64,000 nt of DNA, taken from contig JACOUT010000010.1 in the NCBI GenBank assembly GCA_016177705.1, positions 248,001 through 312,000 of the forward strand. Direction: 5' to 3'. The number at the start of each line of letters is the position of its first letter. Within the stretch, counting starts at the first letter, position 1. The notes under the pieces were generated by a model. The model was not told where the DNA came from. It did no database searches and saw only the letters and a list, made by a program, of their open reading frames with translations. The stretch is from Deltaproteobacteria bacterium. Its GTDB lineage: Bacteria; Myxococcota; UBA727; VGSZ01. This document shows positions 8,504-16,634 of the stretch, in pieces. A program made the translations under genes and the position numbers.

Positions 8504-10420
8504 CTATGCGGCCGACAGGGCGTCGAGCCGCTCCACGCGGCGCGCGATGTGCTCGGCCGCGCGCGTCGCCAGCGCCATGATGGTCACCTGGGGGTTGACG
8601 TACAAGGGCCCTTGCACGTTGCCGCCGTCGACGATGTAGAGGTTGAGCACGTCGTGGCACTCGTGCGTGTTCGCCACCACCGACGTCCTCGGGTCGGCGC
8701 CGATGCGCGCGGTGCCGAGCGGGTGGTAGGCGGTCAGGTCGAAGGAGCGAGCCGAGAGCGGCGCGGCGGCCAGGCGGTCGACGTCGGCCTGCGATCGCAT
8801 GCGCTCGAAGCCGTGCACGGCGGCGTGCATCTCCCTCGCCCCCGCGGCGAAGAACAGGCGGCCGAGCAGCGCCATGCCGCGCCGCAGTCGTTGCACGTCG
8901 GCGTCTCTGAGGCGGTAGGTGATGAGCGGCTCGCCGCCGCGGCCGGGGCGCACGCGGCCCGTCGAGGAGTCGGCGATCATGAAGCCGAAGCTCAAGTGCT
9001 TGCGATACTGCCCGAGCGCTTCCATGAAACCCGGCCCGAACGACGTGAGCGCCACCGCGGTCAGCTCGAGCGGCGCCGTCGCACCCTCGAACATCAGGCC
9101 CTCGGCTGCGAACTGGTCGACCGCGTAGCCCTGCGGCACCGCCACGTGCCCGTCCACCACGTCGTCGAACAGCGCGATGGCGCTGGTGGCCGGGTGGATG
9201 GTCAGGTTCCTGCCGAGCTGGCCCGAGGTGTTGGCCATGCCCTCACGCAACAGGAGCGCGGGCGTGTGCACCGAGCCGCACGCGAGCACCACCACGCGCG
9301 CGCGCACGGTGAAGCGCGCGCCGTCAGTGCGCGCCACCTCGACGCCCTTGGCCTCGCCGTCCTCGACGAGCACACGCGTCACCTTGGCGCTCGTGTACAG
9401 CTGTGCGCCCGCGCGCAGCGCCGCCGGCATGAAGCTGACGTTGCTTGAGCGCTTGGCCTCGGTGGGACAGCCGAAGCAGCACAGGCCCTGTCCGTCGCAG
9501 CCTGGGGCATTCCTGGCGAGCGCGTGGTGCGACCAGCCGAGCGCGTCGGCGCCCCTGGCGACCAGCTCAGCAGGCTTACCGAGCGCGGCGGCGCTGCTCT
9601 CGCCCACGCCCATGATCTCTTCGACGCGCTCGAAGTAGGGTTCGAGCGAGCGCAGGCTCACGTCGGCGCCATGGCGCGCCGCCCACGAGGCCAGCACGCG
9701 CTCGGGTGGCCGAAGCGCCGTGCCCGAGTTGATGGTGGTGGTGCCACCGACGGTCTTGCCGAGCGGGATGGGGATGACGTGGTTGCCGAGCGCGGCGGTG
9801 AAGCCGGCGCTGCGGTACAGGCTCGCCATCATCGCCGTGGGGCGCCCGCCGAGCGCCTTGCGATCGTGATGTTTGCCCTCCTCGAGCACGATGACGGCGA
9901 GGCCGCGCTCGGCCAGCTCCTTGGCGACCGGGCCGCCACCGGCGCCGGTGCCCACCACCACCGCGTCGCACTCGAGCGTCTCGCCCGCCGGCACGGTGGC
10001 GGCGTCGGCGATGCGCTCGCTCCACCGCTGCCGTTCATTGCTCGCCGGCGCCTCGGGCGCGAACCGCATGCCGAGCGCGCGATAGACCCGCTCGTCGTCG
10101 AAGTAGCCGAGCTTGAGCGGTGCCAAGAGCGCGCGCAGCAGGTGGCGGGTGGCGGCGCCCTCGGCCCAGCCCTGCAACAGCGCCAGGCGCTCGCCGAGCG
10201 GCAAGGCGGCATAGGGCGCGCGCTTGGTGGTGCGCGCGAGCGTATCGAGCAGGCGAGCCAGGCCGAGCCAAGCGGTGAGCGCGGCGTCGCCCGCGCGCGC
10301 GACGACGTCGATGGCGCGCCGCACCGTCTCGGCGTCGGCGCACTCGAGCGCGCGGCCCGCGGGCAGCGCGGCGGTGGCGACGGCGAGCAGCGTGGCGCGA
10401 TCGGCCTCGCTCGGCGTCAT
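8504..10420 (-). CDS. GMC-family FAD oxidoreductase (long-chain alcohol oxidase-like), with N-terminal partner-like domain
   Basis: This 638-residue protein is a GMC oxidoreductase that should oxidise an alcohol using FAD. Residues about 1-120 form a helical domain resembling the gluconate 2-dehydrogenase subunit-3 group. The FAD site follows as VVVGTGAGGGPVAKELAERG (about 154-173). A Cys-rich segment CDGQGLCCFGCPTEAKRSS is typical of the fatty-alcohol-oxidase branch. Near the C-terminus AYHPLGTARIG holds the catalytic His, and VVDGGN with VNPQVTIMALA completes the family pattern. The start ATG overlaps the stop of the upstream gene by 4 bases. No signal peptide is seen. It is the last gene of the operon headed by the FadR-type regulator, opposite an aldehyde dehydrogenase. 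An alcohol-to-aldehyde-to-acid route is therefore likely; the substrate is unknown. Confidence 0.88.
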   Translation of the reverse strand: MTPSEADRATLLAVATAALPAGRALECADAETVRRAIDVVARAGDAALTAWLGLARLLDTLARTTKRAPYAALPLGERLALLQGWAEGAATRHLLRALLAPLKLGYFDDERVYRALGMRFAPEAPASNERQRWSERIADAATVPAGETLECDAVVVGTGAGGGPVAKELAERGLAVIVLEEGKHHDRKALGGRPTAMMASLYRSAGFTAALGNHVIPIPLGKTVGGTTTINSGTALRPPERVLASWAARHGADVSLRSLEPYFERVEEIMGVGESSAAALGKPAELVARGADALGWSHHALARNAPGCDGQGLCCFGCPTEAKRSSNVSFMPAALRAGAQLYTSAKVTRVLVEDGEAKGVEVARTDGARFTVRARVVVLACGSVHTPALLLREGMANTSGQLGRNLTIHPATSAIALFDDVVDGHVAVPQGYAVDQFAAEGLMFEGATAPLELTAVALTSFGPGFMEALGQYRKHLSFGFMIADSSTGRVRPGRGGEPLITYRLRDADVQRLRRGMALLGRLFFAAGAREMHAAVHGFERMRSQADVDRLAAAPLSARSFDLTAYHPLGTARIGADPRTSVVANTHECHDVLNLYIVDGGNVQGPLYVNPQVTIMALATRAAEHIARRVERLDALSAA

Positions 10421-10917
10421 ACGACGGACTCCGCGAGCGCACGTCGGCGCGCGGCGACGCGCGCGGCGTCGACCAGCGCCTTTGGGCGCTTGGCGAGCGG
10501 CGAGAAGGTGGCGAGGAAGGGCAGCAGGTCCTGCAGATCGAAGGTCATGACGCCGCGCGCGCGCACGGCGCCGTCGTCGCCCGCGAGCGTGACCGGCAGC
10601 GTGGTCATGGTGCCGAGCACGCGCGTGAACACCACCTGCTTGGTGCCGGCGAGCGTGAGCATGGCGCCGTCTTTGCCGCGCACCTGCAAGCGGTAGCCGA
10701 TGCTCGGCGGCAGCCGCGTGATCACCACTTCCCCGTCGCAGGGCGCCTCGGGCGCGAAGGCGGGCGCCTTGAGCACGCCCTTGGCTGTGCAGCGGCCGTC
10801 GAGCAGGAAGGCGCGCGTCGAGGGCGCCTCGACGTGCAGCGTGAACTCGACGGGCGAGGTGGCGCCGCGCTCGTCGGTGAGCGTGCCGCGCATGGTCTCG
10901 ACGAAGGAAACGCGCAT
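10417..10917 (-). CDS. hypothetical protein of the GMC/aldehyde operon
   Basis: I do not recognise this 166-residue protein. It begins MRVSFVETMRGTLTD and is rich in beta-strand-like segments (VEFTLHVEAPS, YRLQVRGKDGAMLTLAG), ending with a basic, Ala-rich helix. No signal peptide, Cys or catalytic signature is seen. An ATGA overlap couples it to the GMC oxidoreductase, and it starts 27 bases after the CrtC-like gene, so it is very likely part of the same pathway. The strand-rich body could be a lipocalin-like or lipid-binding fold that hands substrate to the oxidase, but this is inference from context. Confidence 0.7.
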   Translation of the reverse strand: MRVSFVETMRGTLTDERGATSPVEFTLHVEAPSTRAFLLDGRCTAKGVLKAPAFAPEAPCDGEVVITRLPPSIGYRLQVRGKDGAMLTLAGTKQVVFTRVLGTMTTLPVTLAGDDGAVRARGVMTFDLQDLLPFLATFSPLAKRPKALVDAARVAARRRALAESVV

Positions 10918-10944
10918 CGATCGCTCCTCTCTGCTGGACGTTGG

Positions 10945-11961
10945 CTAAACCACGCGCAGGCCGCGCACCGGCGTGCGCTGCACGAATTCGAGCGCGCCGC
11001 CGTGCTCGCTCTCGAGGGTGAAGGGGGCGCCGCGCGTCGGCTCGACCGTGAGCTTGGTGCGCGCCAGCTTGGTGTTGATGCAGTAGCCGAGCATGCCGGT
11101 GGGATCGCGATAGCCGAGGCACGCGACCGGCCGATCGGCGCGGTCGACCTCGAGGCGCGCGCGCCCGGCGTCGCTGGTCACCTCCAGCGTGTAGCGCTGC
11201 TCCTCGATGGTCGCGCGCTGCCGCCACGCCTCGAAGACGCGGTCGAAGCGATAGGACTGATCACCGCGCTGGATGATCATGGTCGAGAGCAGCGGCGTGG
11301 CGACGGGCCCCGCGAGCTTGACGCTGCCCGTGATCGCCTCCACCCAGGCGGCCGGCGCGTCGCCCTTCGCCGGGAAGAAGCACTGCGCCCAGGCGTGACG
11401 TCGCGGGTGCTCGCGGCCCCAGTTGTGACCGAGCGCGCCGCTCCAGGCGTCGACGTCGACGCGCTCGCCGAACACATCGACCGTGCCGCTCATGGTCAGC
11501 GCGGGCAGAGGCGTGACCCCCTTGGCGCGCGGAAAGGAGCCGGTGAGCAGCTTGGGCGGGTAGAACGAGCGCGGCTCGCCGAGCGCGCCGGGCAAGCGCT
11601 CGAAGCGCACATCCCACACCGCGTTCTCCATGGTGCCGCGGGCGCTGCCCTTGGGCGCGATGGTCCACGCCGCCTCGCAGACGGAGAGTGACAGCGACTC
11701 CTCGCTCTCGGTGGCAAAGTGCGCGCCGAGCGGCTCCGTGCGCTTGTCGGCGAAGACGCGGTTGTTCTCGCCGTCGAAGAAGACGAACCAGCTCTCTTGC
11801 ACGCCCGCGCTCGTCGAGGGCTTGAGCACCGTCGCCTTGGTCCAGAGCGCGAGCGGGCGCGTCGGGTGGTTGGCCCGCAAGAAGTAGCTCTCGTACAGGC
11901 TGGTGGTGGCGCGCGGCGCGCGCGGCGCGGCGTCGGCGAGCAGGGGAGCGGCGGCGTTCAT
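10945..11961 (-). CDS. CrtC/AttH/tocopherol-cyclase-like lipocalin-fold protein
   Basis: This 338-residue protein resembles the large group containing hydroxyneurosporene synthase (CrtC), AttH and tocopherol-cyclase-like proteins, which share a double lipocalin-like beta-barrel. The visible signature is GALGHNWGREHPRRHAWAQC (about residues 183-202) with the HNWG core, preceded by SWFVFFDGENNRVFADKR. Trp and aromatic residues line several predicted strands. It lacks a signal peptide. The ATG overlaps the regulator stop by 4 bases, so it is the second gene of the operon. In the family these folds act on hydrophobic isoprenoid or lipid substrates by hydration or cyclisation. Here it may bind or modify the substrate of the neighbouring GMC oxidase. 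The exact reaction cannot be told from sequence. Confidence 0.65.
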   Translation of the reverse strand: MNAAAPLLADAAPRAPRATTSLYESYFLRANHPTRPLALWTKATVLKPSTSAGVQESWFVFFDGENNRVFADKRTEPLGAHFATESEESLSLSVCEAAWTIAPKGSARGTMENAVWDVRFERLPGALGEPRSFYPPKLLTGSFPRAKGVTPLPALTMSGTVDVFGERVDVDAWSGALGHNWGREHPRRHAWAQCFFPAKGDAPAAWVEAITGSVKLAGPVATPLLSTMIIQRGDQSYRFDRVFEAWRQRATIEEQRYTLEVTSDAGRARLEVDRADRPVACLGYRDPTGMLGYCINTKLARTKLTVEPTRGAPFTLESEHGGALEFVQRTPVRGLRVV

Positions 11962-12701
11962 CGTTTGCCTCGCGTTGGCGTGGGGAAGATGGCCTGCAGC
12001 GCGCTCTCGCCGTGCGCGCGCATGGCGGCGGCGGCGGCGGCCGAGTCGCGCTTGCGCACCGCCTCGACGGCGCGCAGCAGGTGCTTGGGCTCGAAGGCGT
12101 CGCCCTCGTAGACGGCCTTGAACTTGGCTGGGTCGCGCGTGTGCACCTCGCGCACCACGTTGGTGAGCAGCGCCAGCACGCGGTTGTGCGTGGTGGCGAC
12201 CAGCGCCGCGAAGAAGTCCCAGTCGAGCGTCATCAGCGCCTTGGCGCCGCCGCGTCGCTCGCCGGCATGCACCTGCGCGACCTCGCGGGCGATCGCCTCC
12301 AGGCGCTCGACGTCGTCCGTGCTGGCGCGTCGCGCCGCTTGCTCGCCGCACCAGGAGAGGAACATGACGCGCACCTCGAGCAGGTCGCGCAGCCACTCGG
12401 GATCGAGCCGGCCGCTGCGCGCCACCAGGAAGGGCAGCAGGTGCAGCCCCGCCGACACCAGCACGTCACGCACGCGGGTGGCGCCGCCGTGCTTCATCTC
12501 GATGAGCCCGACGGCCTCGAGCCGGTGCAGCGCCTCGCGCACGCTCGAGCGGTTGACCTCGAACTTGGCGGCCAGCTCGCGCTCGGAGGGCAGCGCGTCG
12601 CCGGCGCCGATCTCGCCCTCGACGATCAGCTCGCGCAAGGAGGAGGCCAGCTCTTCGGCCACGCGTCCCTTGCCTGCTCCTTTTCCTTCGGCCTCGGACA
12701 T
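11958..12701 (-). CDS. FadR-subfamily GntR transcriptional regulator
   Basis: This 247-residue regulator has an N-terminal winged helix (about residues 15-85) with the classic SERELAAKFEVNRSSVREAL recognition region. A helical FCD effector domain with several His and Asp residues for metal or ligand binding follows. FCD-type GntR proteins usually bind acids, acyl-CoAs or similar metabolites. I chose ATG 12701; residues upstream are not conserved in character and run into the operator region. Two identical TGGTCCGACCA palindromes lie upstream, between this gene and the divergent aldehyde dehydrogenase, and match the known FadR-family operator form TGGT-N3-ACCA. It is therefore likely autoregulated and controls both directions. 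Repressor mode is inference. Confidence 0.9.
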   Translation of the reverse strand: MSEAEGKGAGKGRVAEELASSLRELIVEGEIGAGDALPSERELAAKFEVNRSSVREALHRLEAVGLIEMKHGGATRVRDVLVSAGLHLLPFLVARSGRLDPEWLRDLLEVRVMFLSWCGEQAARRASTDDVERLEAIAREVAQVHAGERRGGAKALMTLDWDFFAALVATTHNRVLALLTNVVREVHTRDPAKFKAVYEGDAFEPKHLLRAVEAVRKRDSAAAAAAMRAHGESALQAIFPTPTRGKR

Positions 12702-12725
12702 CGGTCCCTCCGGCGGGCGCCAAAC

Positions 12726-12736
12726 TGGTCCGACCA
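12726..12736. promoter_or_regulatory. FadR/GntR operator, copy proximal to the regulator gene
   Basis: The perfect palindrome TGGTCCGACCA sits 25 bases upstream of the regulator ATG. It matches the TGGT-N3-ACCA form bound by FadR-type GntR regulators and recurs exactly once more in the same intergenic region. Confidence 0.75.
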
Positions 12737-12743
12737 GTAGCAG

Positions 12744-12755
12744 GTCCGATCGGAC
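12744..12755. promoter_or_regulatory. perfect 12-bp palindrome between the two operators
   Basis: GTCCGATCGGAC is a perfect palindrome 7 bases from the regulator-proximal operator. It shares the GTCCGA core of TGGTCCGACCA and could be a third, weaker half-site pair for the same regulator or a site for another factor. Confidence 0.4.
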
Positions 12756-12822
12756 GCCGCAAGCGTGATCCTGGGCCGCTCCTCTGGCGTTGACAGCGTG
12801 TGCAGAGAGGTGGAGCGTGAAG

Positions 12823-12833
12823 TGGTCCGACCA
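12823..12833. promoter_or_regulatory. FadR/GntR operator, copy proximal to the aldehyde dehydrogenase gene
   Basis: This is the second exact TGGTCCGACCA palindrome, 97 bases from the first and 53 bases before the aldehyde dehydrogenase ATG. The pair places one operator near each divergent promoter, which supports joint control of both transcription units. Confidence 0.75.
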
Positions 12834-12886
12834 GGAACCGTCCGCGCGCACCGTCGCGCGCACCGCCCTGAACCTTGGGAGTCGCC

Positions 12887-14362
12887 ATGGCCCAGCTCTC
12901 CGTCCTCACCAACGAGCCTCGCCCCGAGCCCGCGCCCGAGCGCGCCGCCGACGAGGTGCAGCGCGCCTTCGCACGCCTGCAGCAGGGCTTCGCCAACGAG
13001 CGCTACCCGTCGCTGCGCACGCGCCTCGATCGGCTGACGCGCCTCGAGCGCGCGCTGCAACGCTCCAGCGACGACATTGTCGCCGCGCTCGACGCCGACT
13101 TCCGCGGTCGCTCGCGCGTCGAGTCGCTGATGATTGCGCTGCTGCTGCCGATCCTCTCGCTGCGCCACACGCGGCGACGACTGAGCACCTGGATGAAGCC
13201 CGAGAAGGTGAATCCCGCTTGGTACCTGCGCCCGTCGAGCGCGCGCATCGTGCGCCAGCCCAAGGGCGTGGTGGGCGTGATCGCGCCCTGGAATTACCCG
13301 GTGATGTTGTCGGTCGGCCCCATGATCGACGCGCTCGCCGCCGGCAACCGCGTGCTGCTCAAGCCCTCCGAGTTGACGCCGCGCATCGCCGAGGTGCTCG
13401 CCGCCATGCTGCGCGAGACCTTCGCCGCCGACGAGGTGGCGGTGGTCACCGGCGGCGTCGATGTCGCGCGCGCCGTCTCCACGCTGCCGCTCGATCACCT
13501 GGTGGTCACCGGCTCCACCCGCGTCGGCCGCGAGGTCGCGATGGCCGCCGCGCCCAACCTGACGCCGCTCACGCTCGAGCTCGGCGGCAAGTCGCCCGCG
13601 GTGGTGCACGAGAGCTACTCCATCGAGCGCGCGGCCGTGCGCATCGGCGTCGCGCGCCTGTTCAACGCCGGTCAGACCTGTATCGCGCCCGACTACGCCA
13701 TCGTGCCGCACGCCAAGGAGCAGGCCTTCGTCGACGCCTACCTGCGCTTCGTCGAGAAGGGCTTCGGCGATCTGGCCACCTCGCGCGACTACACGGCCAT
13801 CGCCACCGAGCGCCACCGCGACAAGCTGGAGGAGATGCTGCGTGACGCCGAGGCCAAGGGCGCGCGCGTGGTGCGCGCCGATCCGCGCGGCACCCTCGCC
13901 AAGCGGCAGCCACGCATGGCGCCCGCACTGGTGCTCGATCCCAAGCCCGGCATGCTGGTGATGGAGGAGGAGATCTTCGGGCCCATCCTGCCGGTGCTGA
14001 CGGTGGCGTCCGTCGAGGAGGCGATCGCGCACATCAACGCGCGCCCGCGCCCGCTCGCCGCCTACTACTTCGATGACGACGCGGCGCGCGCGCAGGACTT
14101 CGTGCAGCGGACGCACGCGGGCGGCGTGACGCTGAACGACGCCGCGCTGCACTTCTTCAACGACGAGCTGCCCTTCGGCGGCGTCGGCCCGAGCGGCATG
14201 GGCGCCTATCACGGCTTCACCGGCTTCAAGACCTTCTCGCACGAGAAGGGCGTCTATCAGCCGGGCCCGTCGGCGCGCCTGCTGCGTCAGCCCTTCCCCG
14301 CCGTAGTCGAGCAGGCCTTGCTCGCGTTGATCCACGGCGGCCGATCCCGCCGGCGTCGTTGA
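12887..14362 (+). CDS. aldehyde dehydrogenase, coniferyl-aldehyde dehydrogenase type
   Basis: This 491-residue protein is an NAD(P)-dependent aldehyde dehydrogenase of the shorter CalB/AlkH-like branch. Key sites are visible: IAPWNYP (about 132-138), the nucleotide-binding GSTRVG (209-214), Glu231 in LELGGKSP and the catalytic Cys265 in NAGQTCIAPDY. The C-terminal ELPFGGVGPSGMGAYHG is also conserved. ATG 12887 has GGGAG five bases upstream, so it is preferred over the TTG four codons earlier. It diverges from the FadR/CrtC-like/GMC operon with shared operators. It therefore probably oxidises the aldehyde made by the GMC oxidase to the acid. The basic tail RSRRRR is unusual but has no clear meaning. 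Confidence 0.92.
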   Translation: MAQLSVLTNEPRPEPAPERAADEVQRAFARLQQGFANERYPSLRTRLDRLTRLERALQRSSDDIVAALDADFRGRSRVESLMIALLLPILSLRHTRRRLSTWMKPEKVNPAWYLRPSSARIVRQPKGVVGVIAPWNYPVMLSVGPMIDALAAGNRVLLKPSELTPRIAEVLAAMLRETFAADEVAVVTGGVDVARAVSTLPLDHLVVTGSTRVGREVAMAAAPNLTPLTLELGGKSPAVVHESYSIERAAVRIGVARLFNAGQTCIAPDYAIVPHAKEQAFVDAYLRFVEKGFGDLATSRDYTAIATERHRDKLEEMLRDAEAKGARVVRADPRGTLAKRQPRMAPALVLDPKPGMLVMEEEIFGPILPVLTVASVEEAIAHINARPRPLAAYYFDDDAARAQDFVQRTHAGGVTLNDAALHFFNDELPFGGVGPSGMGAYHGFTGFKTFSHEKGVYQPGPSARLLRQPFPAVVEQALLALIHGGRSRRRR

Positions 14363-14556
14363 GCGCGGCGCCACGTTCGGAGCGGTGCTCGGCGCTGTGA
14401 CCTGCGTCAAGACCGGCACGCGCTGCGCGTGCGCGCCCGCGTGCCGCCCGCGTCCCGCGCGCGGGCTGTGCACCCTAAGCGCCCGACATATCGGATCAAT
14501 TCCGGTGGTCGCCGGCCGCGTGCCGTGCTGTGCTGACGCAGCCCCTGGAGGTTCCC

Positions 14557-15231
14557 ATGCGCACGCTGTCCCTCGCTTCCTTCCTCGCCACCTTCGCCCT
14601 CGCTGTCGCCTGCGCACCGAGCGACGTGCGCACCTGCTACCAAACCGCCGACGGCCGCATGACCTGCACCACCAGCCAGGCGCTCGATCCGAGCGAAGGC
14701 AGTGGTGAGGTCGGCGGCGGCACCGGCACCGGCACCGACGTCGACGGCGACGGCGTGGTCGACGAGCCCGTGTGCCAAGACGGCGACGGCGCGGCCCCGG
14801 CCAGCGCCGACGATGTCGACTCCGACGCCGACTCCGACAGCGACTCGGACTCCGAGGCTGCGGGCGATGACACCGACGCGGACACCGACGGCGACGGGGA
14901 CAGCGATGGCGACTCCGACTCCGATCCGGCCACCTCGGACACCGACGGCGACGGCGTCACCGACGCCAACGACTGCGACGGCGACGACGGCGACGCCGAC
15001 AGCGACGGCGACTCCGACTCCGACGCCTCCGACGCCGACTCGGACGACGCCGACGCGGACAGCGACTCGGACACCGACAGCGAGAGCGCTGACGACAGCG
15101 CCGGCGCTGGTAGCGGCGACGACGCCGAGGATGACGCGGACGACGCCGCGGACGACGCTGACGACGCCGCCGAGGATGACGCGGACGACGCTGACGACGC
15201 CGACGACGCCGACGACGGCGCGGCTCCCTGA
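14557..15231 (+). CDS. Asp/Ser-rich acidic lipoprotein, paralogue 1
   Basis: The 224-residue product has a lipoprotein signal peptide (lipobox LAVAC, Cys19) and a short Cys-containing head with DVRTCYQTADGRMTCTT. After residue about 60 it is almost entirely Asp, Ser, Gly, Thr and Ala, with repeated DxDGDG units like calcium-binding thrombospondin type 3 repeats, then DD-A repeats at the end. The ATG has GGAGG seven bases upstream. A closely similar head occurs in the gene at 16635. Such a chain would be highly negative, probably disordered without calcium, and exposed on the outer membrane. A calcium-binding or surface-charge role is inference. Confidence 0.8.
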   Translation: MRTLSLASFLATFALAVACAPSDVRTCYQTADGRMTCTTSQALDPSEGSGEVGGGTGTGTDVDGDGVVDEPVCQDGDGAAPASADDVDSDADSDSDSDSEAAGDDTDADTDGDGDSDGDSDSDPATSDTDGDGVTDANDCDGDDGDADSDGDSDSDASDADSDDADADSDSDTDSESADDSAGAGSGDDAEDDADDAADDADDAAEDDADDADDADDADDGAAP

Positions 15232-15261
15232 GCGCACGCGCGCTGGTGCAGGTGGACGAGT

Positions 15262-15287
15262 GCGGGCCGCGCGCGAGTGCGGCCCGC
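15262..15287 (+). terminator. GC-rich hairpin after the acidic lipoprotein gene
   Basis: A 9-bp perfect stem GCGGGCCGC / GCGGCCCGC with an 8-base loop is followed by GCCTTGTTGT. The T-richness is weak, so termination may be partial. It also lies just upstream of the next gene's ribosome site. Confidence 0.5.
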
Positions 15288-15328
15288 GCCTTGTTGTACA
15301 CTCGCCCGTCGCGCGCGGGAGGCAGCCA

Positions 15329-16525
15329 GTGGAGCTCGGCGACGTCGTCTTGTGGATGCTGGTGGGCGCCGCGCTGGTGCCGGCGCACCGCGCGGCGTGG
15401 GCGGACGGGCTCGGCGCCCTCGCTGCCGTGGTCTTGCTCGACGTCATCGTGCTCACCGTGGTCGGCGTCGCGGCCATCGACGAGAAGGCCTGGTCGCGGC
15501 TCGCGCAGGAGGACGGGGTCATCGAGTGGGCCACGGTGGTCGCGTTCCTCGGCGTCGCCGCGCTGCACGTGGTCGCCGCGCGGCGCGCCCTTGGGCGCAG
15601 CACGCCGCCGCCGCGTCTGGAGCTGGCCATGCGCGGCGCGCTCGCGCTCTTTGGGCTGTTCGTGGCGGGCGAGGAGATCTCCTGGGGCCAACGCCTGTTC
15701 GCGTTCAAGCCACCCGACGCATTCCTCGAGCGCAACTACCAGCAGGAGCTGAACGTCCACAACGTGCTGATGGACGAGCGCGGCCTCGGCTTCGCGCTCG
15801 AGTCCAAGCACGTGGTGGCGTTCCTCGCCGTCGCCTTCGTGGTGCTGCTGCCGCTGCTGGTGCGCATGCGTCCGTTCGCGGCAGCGCGTGCCGTCGCCCC
15901 GCCGCTCGCGCTCTTGCCCGCCGGCCTCGTCGTGCTCGCCGCCGAGTTGAGCTACCCGGTCGACCTCACCGGCGAGGGCGCCGAGCTGCTGCTTGGCCTG
16001 GTGCTGCTCGCGGCGGTTGCGCTCGAAGGCTTTGCACCCGTGTCGCGGGTCGCGCTCGCGCTGCTAGCGCCCATCGCAGCGGGCCTGCTCGCCGCCCCGT
16101 TGGTGGCGCGCGCGCTCTACGGCGACGACGCTCAAGGAAGCAGCGCCGCGCTCGCGGAGCTGGCGCAACTGCAACAGGACGTCGTCGGTGGTGCGGCCAC
16201 CGCCAAGCTCAGCAAGAAGGGCTCGGTGCACAAGCGCGTCTTCACCGCGGCGCGCGACGGCTACCTCGCGCTCTCGGGCGGCGAGTTCCTCGAAGGGCAG
16301 CACACGGCTGCCGAGGGCGCCGGAGCCGCGCGCCACGATCGGCGCGGCTACTTCCTCGACCCTTGGAACAACCCCTACTGGATCGTGTGGGACAAGAAGC
16401 GCCACCGCGTCGCGCTGTACTCCTTCGGGCCGAACCGCCTGCGCGACACGGACGTACGCGAGTCGGACGCGGCCGCGGGCGACGATCTGCTGGTGGTTTT
16501 CACCCTAACGGCCGCCCCGGAATGA
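15329..16525 (+). CDS. multi-pass membrane protein with pseudopilin (GspG)-like C-terminal domain
   Basis: The 398-residue product has about seven or eight hydrophobic segments in residues 5-260. It carries a distinctive motif GEEISWGQRLF (about 114-124) followed by NYQQELNVHN, which I have seen in an uncharacterised bacterial membrane-protein group. From about residue 300 the chain becomes soluble and contains DPWNNPYWIVWDKK and LYSFGPN. These resemble the calcium-site end of type II secretion major pseudopilins (GspG). No prepilin cleavage site precedes it, so this is a pseudopilin-like tail on a polytopic protein. The start is GTG with GGGAGG six bases upstream. It lies between two acidic, possibly calcium-binding lipoproteins. 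Function is unknown. Confidence 0.75.
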   Translation: MELGDVVLWMLVGAALVPAHRAAWADGLGALAAVVLLDVIVLTVVGVAAIDEKAWSRLAQEDGVIEWATVVAFLGVAALHVVAARRALGRSTPPPRLELAMRGALALFGLFVAGEEISWGQRLFAFKPPDAFLERNYQQELNVHNVLMDERGLGFALESKHVVAFLAVAFVVLLPLLVRMRPFAAARAVAPPLALLPAGLVVLAAELSYPVDLTGEGAELLLGLVLLAAVALEGFAPVSRVALALLAPIAAGLLAAPLVARALYGDDAQGSSAALAELAQLQQDVVGGAATAKLSKKGSVHKRVFTAARDGYLALSGGEFLEGQHTAAEGAGAARHDRRGYFLDPWNNPYWIVWDKKRHRVALYSFGPNRLRDTDVRESDAAAGDDLLVVFTLTAAPE

Positions 16526-16528
16526 GCA

Positions 16529-16551
16529 CGCCCGCGGGCCGCCCGCGGGCG
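16529..16551 (+). terminator. hairpin immediately after the membrane protein gene
   Basis: A perfect 10-bp stem CGCCCGCGGG / CCCGCGGGCG with a 3-base loop starts 4 bases after the stop codon. It has no strong T-run after it (TTGGCC), so it may act as a partial terminator or 3' end stabiliser. Confidence 0.5.
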
Positions 16552-16634
16552 TTGGCCGGGTCGACCGCCGGATCGGGCGCGAAGGATCGCGCCTGGCGCC
16601 GAGCGACGTAGAGTGCAGCAGAACCGGAGGACTC

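Noticed and set aside
8112..8639. Plus-strand frame with Phe-Ser/Leu-Ser repeats that could pass as a membrane or repeat protein
   Set aside because: It is the reverse reading of the Gly-Glu tract; the rest of the frame has no coding character.
10945..12396. Extended starts for the CrtC-like, GMC and other minus-strand genes that run hundreds of bases upstream
   Set aside because: The extensions read through neighbouring genes in other frames and are Arg/Ala-rich. The chosen starts sit at ATGA or GTGA overlaps or next to conserved N-termini.
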